A stretch of 64,000 bases of DNA from Sulfurovum sp. GTDB taxonomy: Bacteria; Campylobacterota; Campylobacteria; Campylobacterales; Sulfurovaceae. Each line of letters opens with the position of its first letter. The stretch's first letter is position 1. Below the pieces are notes generated by a model, which made no database searches, was not told the DNA's origin, and was given only the letters and a program-made list of their open reading frames with translations. Location of the stretch: positions 1 through 64,000 of the forward strand of contig JAMOTA010000057.1 in the NCBI GenBank assembly GCA_027068435.1, in the 5' to 3' direction. This document shows positions 35,228 to 43,839 of this stretch, in pieces. The translations under genes were made by a program, and so were the position numbers.

Positions 35228-36393
35228 TGAATAACAAACGGAAAATATGTGTAGTAACTGGTACTCGTGCTGAATATGGATTATTAACTCCTTTAATGAA
35301 AGAGATAATGAAAGATGAAGATTTAGAACTTCAACTTATAGTTACAGGTATGCACCTTAGTCCTGAATTTGGACTTACTTATAAGACAATAGAAAAAGAT
35401 TTTAAAATAGATAAAAAAATAGAGATGCTTTTATCTTCTGATACATCAGTAGGTATATCAAAATCAATGGGATTGGCTCAAATATCTTTTGCTGAAGCTT
35501 ATGAAGAGTTAAAACCTGATATTTTAGTAGTACTTGGGGATAGATATGAAATCTTTTCCGCAGTTTCTACTGCAATGATTTATAGATTACCAATTGCACA
35601 TTTAAGTGGTGGAGAATTGACAGAGGGTGCTATTGATGACAGTATAAGACATTCTATAACAAAAATGAGTCATTTTCATTTTGTAGCTACTGAAGAATAT
35701 AAAAATAGAGTTATACAATTAGGTGAAAATCCAAATACTGTGTATAATTTTGGTGAAGCAGGGTTAGACAATATTAAAATCTTAGACTTATTATCAAAAA
35801 ATGATTTTGAAAAAAGTATAGATTTTATTTTAGATAAAAAAAGTTTATTAATTACTTACCATCCTACGACATTAGATGATATTAATATAATTGAAAAAGA
35901 TTTTAAAATTATCTTGGAAGAATTAGATATTTTAGATAATACAAGTTTGATTTTTACAAAAGCTAATTCTGACGAGGGTGGAAGACTTATTAATAAAATG
36001 ATAGATGATTATGTTAAATTAAATAATAGAAAAGCTATTTGTTTTACATCTATGGGTCAAATTAGATATCTATCTGCTTTACAATATGTAGATGCTGTAT
36101 TTGGTAATACTTCAAGTGGAATAGTTGAAGCTCCAAGTTTTAAAATTGCCAGTATTAATATTGGAAATAGACAAAAAGGAAGAGTACAGTCTTCAAGTAT
36201 TCTTAATTGTACAAATGAAAGAGAATCAATCAAAGAGGCTATAATTAAACTATATAATCCTAAATTTCAATCTAAATTGAAAACTACAATAAATCCATAT
36301 AAACAAGAAAATACTTCATTCAAAATAAAAGAGATTCTCAAAAATATTAAATTGAAAGAAATTATAAAAAAAAGTTTTTGGGATATTAAATGA
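35227..36393 (+). CDS. legG: Hydrolysing nucleotide-sugar 2-epimerase (LegG/NeuC-like)
   Basis: 388 residues, GT-B-like epimerase fold. It removes the nucleotide and inverts C2 to give the mannose-type substrate of the synthase. VTGTRAEYGLLTPLM, LVVLGDRYEIFSA, IAHLSGGELTEGAIDD and GNTSSGIVEAPSF are all NeuC/LegG signatures. The presence of a hydrolysing 2-epimerase separates this route from the pseudaminic route further downstream, which uses PseG. It overlaps the following gene by 4 bases. Confidence 0.9.
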   Translation: MNNKRKICVVTGTRAEYGLLTPLMKEIMKDEDLELQLIVTGMHLSPEFGLTYKTIEKDFKIDKKIEMLLSSDTSVGISKSMGLAQISFAEAYEELKPDILVVLGDRYEIFSAVSTAMIYRLPIAHLSGGELTEGAIDDSIRHSITKMSHFHFVATEEYKNRVIQLGENPNTVYNFGEAGLDNIKILDLLSKNDFEKSIDFILDKKSLLITYHPTTLDDINIIEKDFKIILEELDILDNTSLIFTKANSDEGGRLINKMIDDYVKLNNRKAICFTSMGQIRYLSALQYVDAVFGNTSSGIVEAPSFKIASINIGNRQKGRVQSSSILNCTNERESIKEAIIKLYNPKFQSKLKTTINPYKQENTSFKIKEILKNIKLKEIIKKSFWDIK

Positions 36394-37352
36394 GAGCAAT
36401 AGGTGGAGAGTTAGAATTAAAAGCATATTCTTCTAATTCTTATTTTACAGATTCAGGACGATCATCATTAAGATTATTTTTAAGAAGCTTAAATAATAAA
36501 GATAAAAAATATTTAATACCAGATTTTTATTGTTCTGTAATTGAATCTGTATTTATAGAAGAAAATATCAATTATTCTTTTTATAAAATCAATAAAAATT
36601 TAACTTTTGATGAAAAAGAAATTCTAAAAAATGATTTTGATGTTTTGTATATTATTAATTATTTTGGTATTAAAATGGAAGTAAACTCTTCTACTTTTGA
36701 AGATAAGATTATCATAGAAGATAATGTTTTTTTTAATAATTTTGATAACTCTTCAAAGTATAAGAACTGGTTTGCCTTTAATAGTTTTAGAAAAATTTCT
36801 CAATTATCTAGCGGAAGTTTAATTAAAACAAATCTTAATTTGGATTTAGATTTAATTAGAAATTGTGATGCTTCTTTTCATAATTTGAAGAATATAGCTA
36901 AAAATATTAAATATGAATTTGTGAATAATAATTTATTTTCAGAAGAAGAATATCTAAATAAATTAAATGAAGCAGAAAATAAAATTAATTTACAAAAAGA
37001 TATTTATTCTATGAATAGTGATTGTATTTCTCATCTTATTTCGTTAGATATAAAAGCTGAACAAATTATAAGAAAGAAAAGATTTAAGCAATTATTTGAG
37101 ATATTTCCAAATGAATGCATAAGTAAAGAGTCATTATATTATTCATTTTTTATTATTAGCATTAAAAATAGAGATAATTTTAGAAAACTATTAATAAATA
37201 ATAATATCTTTTTACCTATACATTGGCCAAAAAATCATATAAATAATTCTTTATATGATACAATTATATCAATTCCACTATTTAGTATTTATAAAGATAA
37301 AGAATTTGATCACCTACTAACTAAGATTAAGGATGTTTATGAAAAACTATAA
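36390..37352 (+). CDS. Divergent DegT-like PLP-dependent protein
   Basis: 320 residues. The fold type I pattern is recognisable: FTDSGRSSLRLFLRSL near the start (phosphate cup), IIIEDNVFF with Asp111, and AFNSFRKISQLSSGS with Lys135 where the Schiff-base lysine of DegT enzymes lies. It is short and very divergent from the two ordinary DegT aminotransferases in the locus. It may be an active aminotransferase acting on an unusual substrate, or a non-catalytic relative. It is one of the most A/T-rich genes in the window, which suggests a different origin. Confidence 0.55.
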   Translation: MRAIGGELELKAYSSNSYFTDSGRSSLRLFLRSLNNKDKKYLIPDFYCSVIESVFIEENINYSFYKINKNLTFDEKEILKNDFDVLYIINYFGIKMEVNSSTFEDKIIIEDNVFFNNFDNSSKYKNWFAFNSFRKISQLSSGSLIKTNLNLDLDLIRNCDASFHNLKNIAKNIKYEFVNNNLFSEEEYLNKLNEAENKINLQKDIYSMNSDCISHLISLDIKAEQIIRKKRFKQLFEIFPNECISKESLYYSFFIISIKNRDNFRKLLINNNIFLPIHWPKNHINNSLYDTIISIPLFSIYKDKEFDHLLTKIKDVYEKL

Positions 37353-38391
37353 AAATATATTATTAAAATTATCTTCTACAATAAAAGATGCACTTAAAAT
37401 TATTGATATAAGTGGTATGCAAATCGCATTAGTAGTAGATGAAAATGAAAAACTAATAGGTACTTTAACTGATGGAGATATTAGAAGAGGACTTCTATCT
37501 AATTTATCTTTAGAAGACAGTATAGAAAGTATTATATTTACCACCCCTACAGTATGTCACATAGAAGATACAAAAGAAAAGATACTTGAGATAGCAGTAG
37601 CTAAAAAAATATATCAAATACCTATAGTAGATAATGATGGAAAAATAGTGGGAATAGAAGAAGTTGATGAGCTTTTAAAACCACAAACCAAAACAAACAA
37701 AGTTGTACTTATGGTTGGTGGATTAGGTACAAGACTAAGACCATTGACAGAGCATACTCCTAAACCTATGCTTAAAGTGGGAAATAAACCTATTTTAGAA
37801 ACAATTATACTAAATTTTAAAAAATACGGATTTACAAATATTGTACTTTGTGTAAGTTACAAATCAGAAATAATAGAAGAGTACTTTAAAGATGGCACAG
37901 AGTTTGGGGTAAATATAGAGTATATCCATGAAAATAAAAGAATGGGTACTGTTGGAGCGTTGAGTCTTATTAAAGATAAATTAACAGAATCTTTTTTTGT
38001 AATGAATGGAGATTTGCTTACAAATATAAATTTTGAAAATATGATGGAGTATCATTTATCAAATCAATCAATAGCAACCATGGGAGTAAGAGAATATGAT
38101 TTTCAAGTACCATATGGAGTTGTAAATATTGATGGGAAAAATATATTGAGTATAGAAGAAAAACCTGTACACAAATTTTTTGTAAGTGGTGGTGTATATG
38201 TATTAGATAATAAAGTTTTAGATTTTATTCCAGATAATGAATTTTATGATATGCCAACACTTTTTGAAGAAGTTATAGAAGCAAGATTAAAAAGTATATC
38301 ATTTCCTATTTATGAATATTGGCTTGATATTGGAAGAATGGAAGAGTTTAAAAAAGCAAATAATGAATTTCATGAGGTATTTAATGTATAA
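37333..38391 (+). CDS. ptmE: CBS-domain nucleotidyltransferase, PtmE-like
   Basis: 352 residues. Two CBS motifs (about 8-120: VVDENEKLIGTLTDGDIRRG and PIVDNDGKIVGIEEVDEL split in the usual way) precede a sugar-phosphate nucleotidyltransferase domain with GGLGTRLRPLTEHTPKPML. This is the architecture of Campylobacter PtmE, which makes GDP-GlcN for the GDP-linked legionaminate route. The first start overlaps the previous gene by 20 bases; ATG at 37339 is an alternative. The next gene starts within its last codons. Confidence 0.82.
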   Translation: MFMKNYKNILLKLSSTIKDALKIIDISGMQIALVVDENEKLIGTLTDGDIRRGLLSNLSLEDSIESIIFTTPTVCHIEDTKEKILEIAVAKKIYQIPIVDNDGKIVGIEEVDELLKPQTKTNKVVLMVGGLGTRLRPLTEHTPKPMLKVGNKPILETIILNFKKYGFTNIVLCVSYKSEIIEEYFKDGTEFGVNIEYIHENKRMGTVGALSLIKDKLTESFFVMNGDLLTNINFENMMEYHLSNQSIATMGVREYDFQVPYGVVNIDGKNILSIEEKPVHKFFVSGGVYVLDNKVLDFIPDNEFYDMPTLFEEVIEARLKSISFPIYEYWLDIGRMEEFKKANNEFHEVFNV

Positions 38392-39079
38392 TAATAAAAC
38401 TTTTTTAGCGATTATTCCTGCTCGTGGTGGGAGCAAAAGATTACCTAGAAAAAATATATTAAATTTAGTGGGTAAGCCACTTATTGCTTGGAGTATTGAA
38501 GCTGGATTAAATAGTAAGTATATTGATAGTGTTATTGTTACTAGTGATAGTGATGAAATATTAGATATATCTAAAGAGTTTGGTAGTGAAATTATCAAAC
38601 GACCTGATGAACTTTCGAGTGATACAGCAACTTCTTTTGATGCTATTAAGCATACGATTGATAATGTAGAAAAGTATGATTACATTGTGTTACTTCAACC
38701 AACAAGTCCATTAAGAACTAATATACATATCGATGAGTCCATAGAGCTATTAAGTACTAAAGATGCAGATGCTATTGTTTCTGTATCAGAAATGGATCAT
38801 AGCCCTTTATGGTCAAACAGATTAGATGATACTCTATCTATGAACGGTTTTTTAAGAGATGAGGTTGTAAATAAACGAAGTCAAGATTTAGAGAAATATT
38901 ATAGATTAAATGGTGCTATTTATATTTGTAATAGTACTAAACTTTTAGAAGAGAAAAGCTTTTTTCTTAAAGAAAATACTTATGCTTATAAGATGGATAG
39001 AAAAAGTTCTATTGATATTGATGAAGAGATAGATTTTAAGTTTGCAGAATTGATAATAAAGGAAAAAGTGAATGCATAA
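38384..39079 (+). CDS. legF: CMP-legionaminic acid synthetase
   Basis: 231 residues. It activates the free nonulosonic acid with CTP. IIPARGGSKRLPRKN (about 9-23) is the CTP-binding loop; VTSDSDEILDI, RPDELSSDTATSF and LQPTSPLRT follow as in NeuA-type enzymes. I chose the ATG at 38384 because GAGGT lies 6 bases before it and the family begins right there. A longer frame opens upstream at 38312 but would overlap ptmE by 80 bases. The assignment to legionaminate rests on neighbours, since PseF at 43147 is similar. Confidence 0.85.
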   Translation: MYNNKTFLAIIPARGGSKRLPRKNILNLVGKPLIAWSIEAGLNSKYIDSVIVTSDSDEILDISKEFGSEIIKRPDELSSDTATSFDAIKHTIDNVEKYDYIVLLQPTSPLRTNIHIDESIELLSTKDADAIVSVSEMDHSPLWSNRLDDTLSMNGFLRDEVVNKRSQDLEKYYRLNGAIYICNSTKLLEEKSFFLKENTYAYKMDRKSSIDIDEEIDFKFAELIIKEKVNA

Positions 39080-40049
39080 AATAGCATTAATAGGAGCTGG
39101 TCAGCTTGGTAGTAGACATTTACAAGGATTGGCTAAGAGTAGTAATATAGAAATCATGATAGAGGTTGTAGAACCTTTTGAAAAGGCAAGAGAAGTTGCT
39201 AAACAACGTTATGATGAGATGGAAAGTAACCTAAAGATACATACTGTTGATTTTCTTACCTCTATTGAACAGCTTTCTAATGAGATAGATATAGTAATTA
39301 TAGCAACCAATGCTGATGTGAGATCAAATATTGTAAAAGAATTATTAAGAACAAAGAGGGTTAAAAACTTAATTCTTGAAAAAGTACTTTTCCAAAAAGT
39401 TGAAGATTATTCTGAGATATTAAACTTACTTGAAAAGACTTTAACAAAATGTTGGGTAAATCATCCTAGAAGAATGTACCCATTTTACAAATCCTTAAAA
39501 AAGGAGATAAAATATTCTGAACAGATCAGTTATATGGTACAAGGTGGAGCTTGGGGATTGGGTTGCAATGGATTACATTTTATAGACCACCTTTCTTTTT
39601 TATCTGATAATATAGAGTTGAAGCTTGATAATGCTGATATGAATCATAAGACTTATGAGGCAAAACGTACAAACTATATGGAGTTCAATGGTTTACTTAA
39701 AGGGAGGCTTGGTAAACATATTATTTCTCTTTACTCTAATAAAGAATATATTCCAACTGTCGTAACAATAACAACTGATACTTTAATTGCTTTTATAGAT
39801 GAAGCTAATGGATTTACACGTATAGCACGTAAAAATAATGGTTGGAAATGGGAAGAATCAAGAGAAAAGATTGTTTATTTTCAAAGTGAATTGACAAATA
39901 TTTTAATAGAACAAATTATTAATACAGGTACTTGTGATTTACCAAATTATGAAGAATCAATGAAATTACATATACCATTTCTTCAAGTGTTACTTAGACA
40001 TATAGAGAGTGTAGATGGTCAAGTATTGTCACATTGTCCTATAACATAA
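39072..40049 (+). CDS. Gfo/Idh/MocA-type oxidoreductase (first of two)
   Basis: 325 residues. An N-terminal Rossmann domain starts KIALIGAGQLGSRHLQGLA, and NLILEKVLFQ occupies the position of the usual EKP motif, here with Val replacing Pro. NHPRRMYPFYKS aligns with the substrate strand. It is more divergent than the second copy that follows. It overlaps legF by 8 bases. It might modify the nonulosonate (oxidation, reduction or deamination), but no partner reaction is known to me. Confidence 0.7.
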   Translation: MHKIALIGAGQLGSRHLQGLAKSSNIEIMIEVVEPFEKAREVAKQRYDEMESNLKIHTVDFLTSIEQLSNEIDIVIIATNADVRSNIVKELLRTKRVKNLILEKVLFQKVEDYSEILNLLEKTLTKCWVNHPRRMYPFYKSLKKEIKYSEQISYMVQGGAWGLGCNGLHFIDHLSFLSDNIELKLDNADMNHKTYEAKRTNYMEFNGLLKGRLGKHIISLYSNKEYIPTVVTITTDTLIAFIDEANGFTRIARKNNGWKWEESREKIVYFQSELTNILIEQIINTGTCDLPNYEESMKLHIPFLQVLLRHIESVDGQVLSHCPIT

Positions 40050-40062
40050 TAAAAGGGAAAAA

Positions 40063-41007
40063 ATGAAAAATGTTTGGTTGATTGGTGCAGGTCCAATGGC
40101 ACAAGAGTATATAAAAGTACTTAAGGGGCTAAAAAGTAATTTTACTGTTATTGGGAGAGGAAAAGATACTGCACAAAAATGTGAAGAAGCTACAGGCTGT
40201 GAAGTTATTAGAGATGGGATAGAACAATTCTTAGTAGATACACCTAAAGTTTGTACACATGCTATTGTTTCTGTGGGTGTTGAGAAACTTTATGAAACTA
40301 CAAAAGTACTTTTAGAGTATGGGGTAAAAAATATTTTAGTAGAGAAACCTGCAGGTTTATATGAAGAAGAGTTTCAAGATATGGTTTACTTAAGTAAGGA
40401 AAAAAAAGCAAATGTTTTTGTAGCCTATAATCGTAGATTCTATGCTTCAGTAATACATGCACAAAAGATTATAGAAGAAGATGGAGGTGTTACCTCTTTT
40501 AATTTTGAATTTACAGAATGGGAACATATTATAGCTCCTTTAAAAAAAGGAAAAGGTGTAAAAGAGAAGTGGTTTTTAGCAAACTCTACACATGTTGTTG
40601 ATCTTGCTTTTTATTTAGGAGGTAAACCTAAAGAAATTTGTAGCTTTACTAGTGGGAATTTAGCATGGCATCCTACTTCTTCTGTCTTCTCAGGTGCAGG
40701 AAAGAGTGATAAAAATGCACTCTTCTCGTATTCTGCAAATTGGGAATCTGCAGGTCGTTGGAGTGTAGAAATATTAACAAAAAAGCATAAACTCATCTTA
40801 AGACCAATGGAAAAATTACAAATTCAAAAAAGAGGTTCTATAGCTCAAGAATTTGTTGAAGATATAGATTATTTAGTTGATAATAGTTATAAACCAGGAC
40901 TTTATGTTCAAACTAAAGTATTTTTAACAAATAAACATCATACTTTGTGTAATATTGAAGAGCAAAAACAAATGATTAATATATATAATAAAATAGCAAA
41001 TTATTAA
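40063..41007 (+). CDS. Gfo/Idh/MocA-type oxidoreductase (second of two)
   Basis: 314 residues. KNVWLIGAGPMAQEYIKVLKG forms the nucleotide-binding fold (quoted in parts: LIGAGPMAQEY), and ILVEKPAGLY is a clean EKP motif. VFVAYNRRFYASV matches the sugar-oxidoreductase pattern. NAD(P)-dependent change of a sugar or sugar acid is the likely role. It comes between the legionaminic and pseudaminic sets, so either pathway could use it. It follows the first copy by 13 bases, and the two are distant paralogues. Confidence 0.78.
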   Translation: MKNVWLIGAGPMAQEYIKVLKGLKSNFTVIGRGKDTAQKCEEATGCEVIRDGIEQFLVDTPKVCTHAIVSVGVEKLYETTKVLLEYGVKNILVEKPAGLYEEEFQDMVYLSKEKKANVFVAYNRRFYASVIHAQKIIEEDGGVTSFNFEFTEWEHIIAPLKKGKGVKEKWFLANSTHVVDLAFYLGGKPKEICSFTSGNLAWHPTSSVFSGAGKSDKNALFSYSANWESAGRWSVEILTKKHKLILRPMEKLQIQKRGSIAQEFVEDIDYLVDNSYKPGLYVQTKVFLTNKHHTLCNIEEQKQMINIYNKIANY

Positions 41008-41016
41008 AGGTAGATA

Positions 41017-42030
41017 ATGCTTAATAATAAAACAGTTTTAATCACTGGGGGAACAGGTTCCTTTGGTAAGAAATTTATAGAAACTATATTAGGTAGATAT
41101 CCTAATGTTAAAAAAATAATTATTTATTCTCGTGATGAACTTAAACAATTACTTATCAGACAAAAGTATACGGTTAATGATTTTCGTCAATTACGTTTTT
41201 TTATTGGTGATGTGAGAGATAAAGAACGTTTAACCCAAGCTTGTGAAGGTGTTGATGTTATTATTCATGCAGCAGCAATTAAACAAGTTGATACTGCTGA
41301 GTATAATCCTACAGAATGTATACGTACAAATATAGCGGGTGCTGAAAATGTTATTTATGCAGCACTAGCTTGTGGGGTAAAAGATGTTGTTGCCTTATCA
41401 ACAGATAAGGCATGTGCACCTATTAACCTGTATGGTGCAACTAAACTAGCATCAGACAAGCTTTTTGCAGCTGCTAATAATATTCGTGGTTCAAAAGATA
41501 TCCGTTTTTCTATTGTACGTTATGGTAATGTCATGGGATCACGTGGTAGTGTTATTCCTTTCTTTATAGATAAACGTAAAGATGGTGTTTTACCAATTAC
41601 TCACAAAGATATGACTCGCTTTAATATCTCTTTAGAAGATGGTGTTAACTTGGTACTATTTGCACTAGATAATCACCTAGGTGGTGAGATTTTTATCCCT
41701 AAAATACCTTCGTATAAAATTTTAGATGTTGCAGAAGCTGTTGCTCCAGAATGTAGCATAAAAGATGTAGGTATTCGCCCTGGTGAAAAACTGCATGAAG
41801 AGATGATTACGGATACAGATTCTTTAAATACTATTGATCTTGGACCTTATTATGCCATTCTTCCATCCGTTTCATATACCTATACAGAAGAGGATTACAT
41901 TCAACATCATAAAGCTGTAAAAGTACCATTCGGATTTAAATATAATTCAGGAACTAATACAGAATGGGAAACAGTTGAAGGCTTACGTCAGTTGATTGTC
42001 AATCATATTGATCCAAACTTTAAGGTTTAA
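41017..42030 (+). CDS. pseB: UDP-GlcNAc 4,6-dehydratase (inverting), PseB
   Basis: 337 residues. It dehydrates UDP-GlcNAc with C5 inversion, the first pseudaminic step. LITGGTGSFGKKF binds NADP, IYSRDELKQ follows, and IHAAAIKQVDTAEYNP with STDKACAPINLYGATKLASD carries the catalytic Asp-Lys-Tyr set. Length and motifs match Helicobacter and Campylobacter PseB closely. It opens the pse block and is followed by pseC after 2 bases. Confidence 0.95.
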   Translation: MLNNKTVLITGGTGSFGKKFIETILGRYPNVKKIIIYSRDELKQLLIRQKYTVNDFRQLRFFIGDVRDKERLTQACEGVDVIIHAAAIKQVDTAEYNPTECIRTNIAGAENVIYAALACGVKDVVALSTDKACAPINLYGATKLASDKLFAAANNIRGSKDIRFSIVRYGNVMGSRGSVIPFFIDKRKDGVLPITHKDMTRFNISLEDGVNLVLFALDNHLGGEIFIPKIPSYKILDVAEAVAPECSIKDVGIRPGEKLHEEMITDTDSLNTIDLGPYYAILPSVSYTYTEEDYIQHHKAVKVPFGFKYNSGTNTEWETVEGLRQLIVNHIDPNFKV

Positions 42031-42032
42031 AT

Positions 42033-43154
42033 ATGATTCCTTATGGTAAACAATTTCTTCAACAAGATGATATTGATGCGGTTGTTGAAACCCTAAACTC
42101 GGATTACCTTACAACAGGTCCAAAAGTAAATGAATTTGAAAATGCTATAGCTAAATATTGTGGGGCTAAATATTGTGTAGCCGTAGCTAATGGAACAGGT
42201 GCTTTACATTTAGCCTCTTTAGTGCTATTAAAAAAAGGTGATAGAGTTTTAACAACTCCAAACTCATTTTTAGCTACCTCCAACTCAATTCTATATGCAG
42301 GAGCTAAACCTGTTTTTGTAGATATTGCAAAAGATGGAAATATAGATTTAGAGTTATGCGAAGAGGAGTTAAAAAAAGACCCAACCATCAAAGCTATCTA
42401 TGCTGTGGCATTTAGTGGAAATATGGTAAATCAAGAAAAATTAAAATATCTAAAAAATACTTATAATATCAAAATTTTAGAAGATAATGCTCATGCAATT
42501 GGAGCAATATATAATAGCATTAAGGCAGGAAGTTGTGCGAATGGTGACTGTTCTATTTTCTCTTTTCATCCAGTCAAGCATTTAACCACAGGAGAGGGTG
42601 GAGCAGTTACTACCAATTCCAAAGATGTATATCAAAAACTTATCACTCTTCGAGGTCATGGAATGATAAAAACGTCTGAAATGATGCCTTGGGAATATGA
42701 GATGAGAGAACTCGGATTTAATTATCGTCTTACCGATATTCAGTGTGCTTTAGGTCTTAGCCAACTAAAAAAATTGGATGGTTTTATTGATAGAAGAGTT
42801 GAGATAGCTAAAAAATATGATAAGACATTTTATAATAGTATTATAAAACCACTATATACTTATGATGGAAAATCATCATATCATCTATATGTTGTGCAAG
42901 TTAATTTTTCTAAGTTAAATATCTCTAAAGAGGAGTTATTTATTGAAATGAGAGAGAAAAATATAGGTCTTCAACTGCACTATATACCCATAAATAAACA
43001 ACCATACTATAAATCTTTAGGTTATGGAGATGAAAATACTCCTATGATGGATAAATATTACAATGAGTGTTTCTCTCTTCCTATATTTCCAAAGCTTAGT
43101 GATAAAGAACAAGATTATGTAATAGAGAGTTTATTTGAGGTGTTAAGTGTCTAA
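42033..43154 (+). CDS. pseC: UDP-4-keto-sugar aminotransferase, PseC
   Basis: 373 residues. A PLP enzyme that transfers an amino group from glutamate to C4 of the PseB product. IPYGKQFLQQDDIDAVV is a typical PseC start. ANGTGALHLA holds the phosphate, Asp151 is in ILEDNAHA, and the PLP lysine is Lys182 in SFHPVKHLTTGEGG. ELGFNYRLTDIQCALG is strongly conserved in the family. pseF starts 8 bases before its stop. Confidence 0.95.
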   Translation: MIPYGKQFLQQDDIDAVVETLNSDYLTTGPKVNEFENAIAKYCGAKYCVAVANGTGALHLASLVLLKKGDRVLTTPNSFLATSNSILYAGAKPVFVDIAKDGNIDLELCEEELKKDPTIKAIYAVAFSGNMVNQEKLKYLKNTYNIKILEDNAHAIGAIYNSIKAGSCANGDCSIFSFHPVKHLTTGEGGAVTTNSKDVYQKLITLRGHGMIKTSEMMPWEYEMRELGFNYRLTDIQCALGLSQLKKLDGFIDRRVEIAKKYDKTFYNSIIKPLYTYDGKSSYHLYVVQVNFSKLNISKEELFIEMREKNIGLQLHYIPINKQPYYKSLGYGDENTPMMDKYYNECFSLPIFPKLSDKEQDYVIESLFEVLSV

Positions 43155-43839
43155 AGTAGTAGCAATTATCCCAGCAAGGGGTGGAAGTAAAAGAATTCCT
43201 AGAAAAAATATTAAAGATTTTTATGGTAAACCTCTTATTGCTTACTCTATAGAGACAGCATTAGAGTCAAATATCTTTGAGAAGGTTGTGGTTTCTACAG
43301 ATGACAAAGAGATAGCCGATATTTCAAAAAAGTATGGTGCAGAGATTATTCAACGACCAGATGAGTTGGCAGATGATTATACAGGAACATGGGATGTAAT
43401 TGACCATGCTATAGAGCATTTAGAGAAGCAAGGACAGGTGTATGATTTTGTCTGTACTATCTATGCTACAGCTCCTTTTTTAGAAACTAGATACCTAAAA
43501 GATGGGTTTGAGAAGTTGAAAAACAGTGATGCCATCAATGCCTTTAGTGCAACCTCTATGCCTTTTCCTATTCAAAGAACATTTAAACTAAATAGTGATG
43601 ACAGATGTGAGATGTTTACTCCACAGCACTACAATACAAGAAGCCAAGACCTAGAAGAGGCTTATCAAGATGCAGGTCAGTTCTATTGGAGCAAAATAGG
43701 TCAAAAGTCTAGTGAGATATTTTTTGGAAAGGACTCTATTCCTATTATAATTCCGAGATATTTGGTTCAAGATATTGATACGCTTGAAGATTGGAAACGA
43801 GCAGAGATTATGTATAGAGTTTTGAAAGAGATGTGTTAG
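43147..43839 (+). CDS. pseF: CMP-pseudaminic acid cytidylyltransferase, PseF
   Basis: 230 residues. It activates pseudaminate with CTP. The CTP loop is AIIPARGGSKRIPRKN, with VVSTDDKEIADI, CTIYATAPFLE and YQDAGQFYWSK as PseF-type marks. The start is GTG at 43147, overlapping pseC by 8 bases. It is a paralogue of legF. A nuclease gene starts directly after the stop codon, breaking the usual pseF-pseG order. Confidence 0.93.
   Translation: MSKVVAIIPARGGSKRIPRKNIKDFYGKPLIAYSIETALESNIFEKVVVSTDDKEIADISKKYGAEIIQRPDELADDYTGTWDVIDHAIEHLEKQGQVYDFVCTIYATAPFLETRYLKDGFEKLKNSDAINAFSATSMPFPIQRTFKLNSDDRCEMFTPQHYNTRSQDLEEAYQDAGQFYWSKIGQKSSEIFFGKDSIPIIIPRYLVQDIDTLEDWKRAEIMYRVLKEMC

Noticed and set aside
38312-38383. 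Upstream extension of the legF reading frame
   Set aside because: The extra 24 residues overlap ptmE by 80 bases and have no counterpart in the family. The ATG at 38384 has a good GAGGT site and gives the expected N-terminus.
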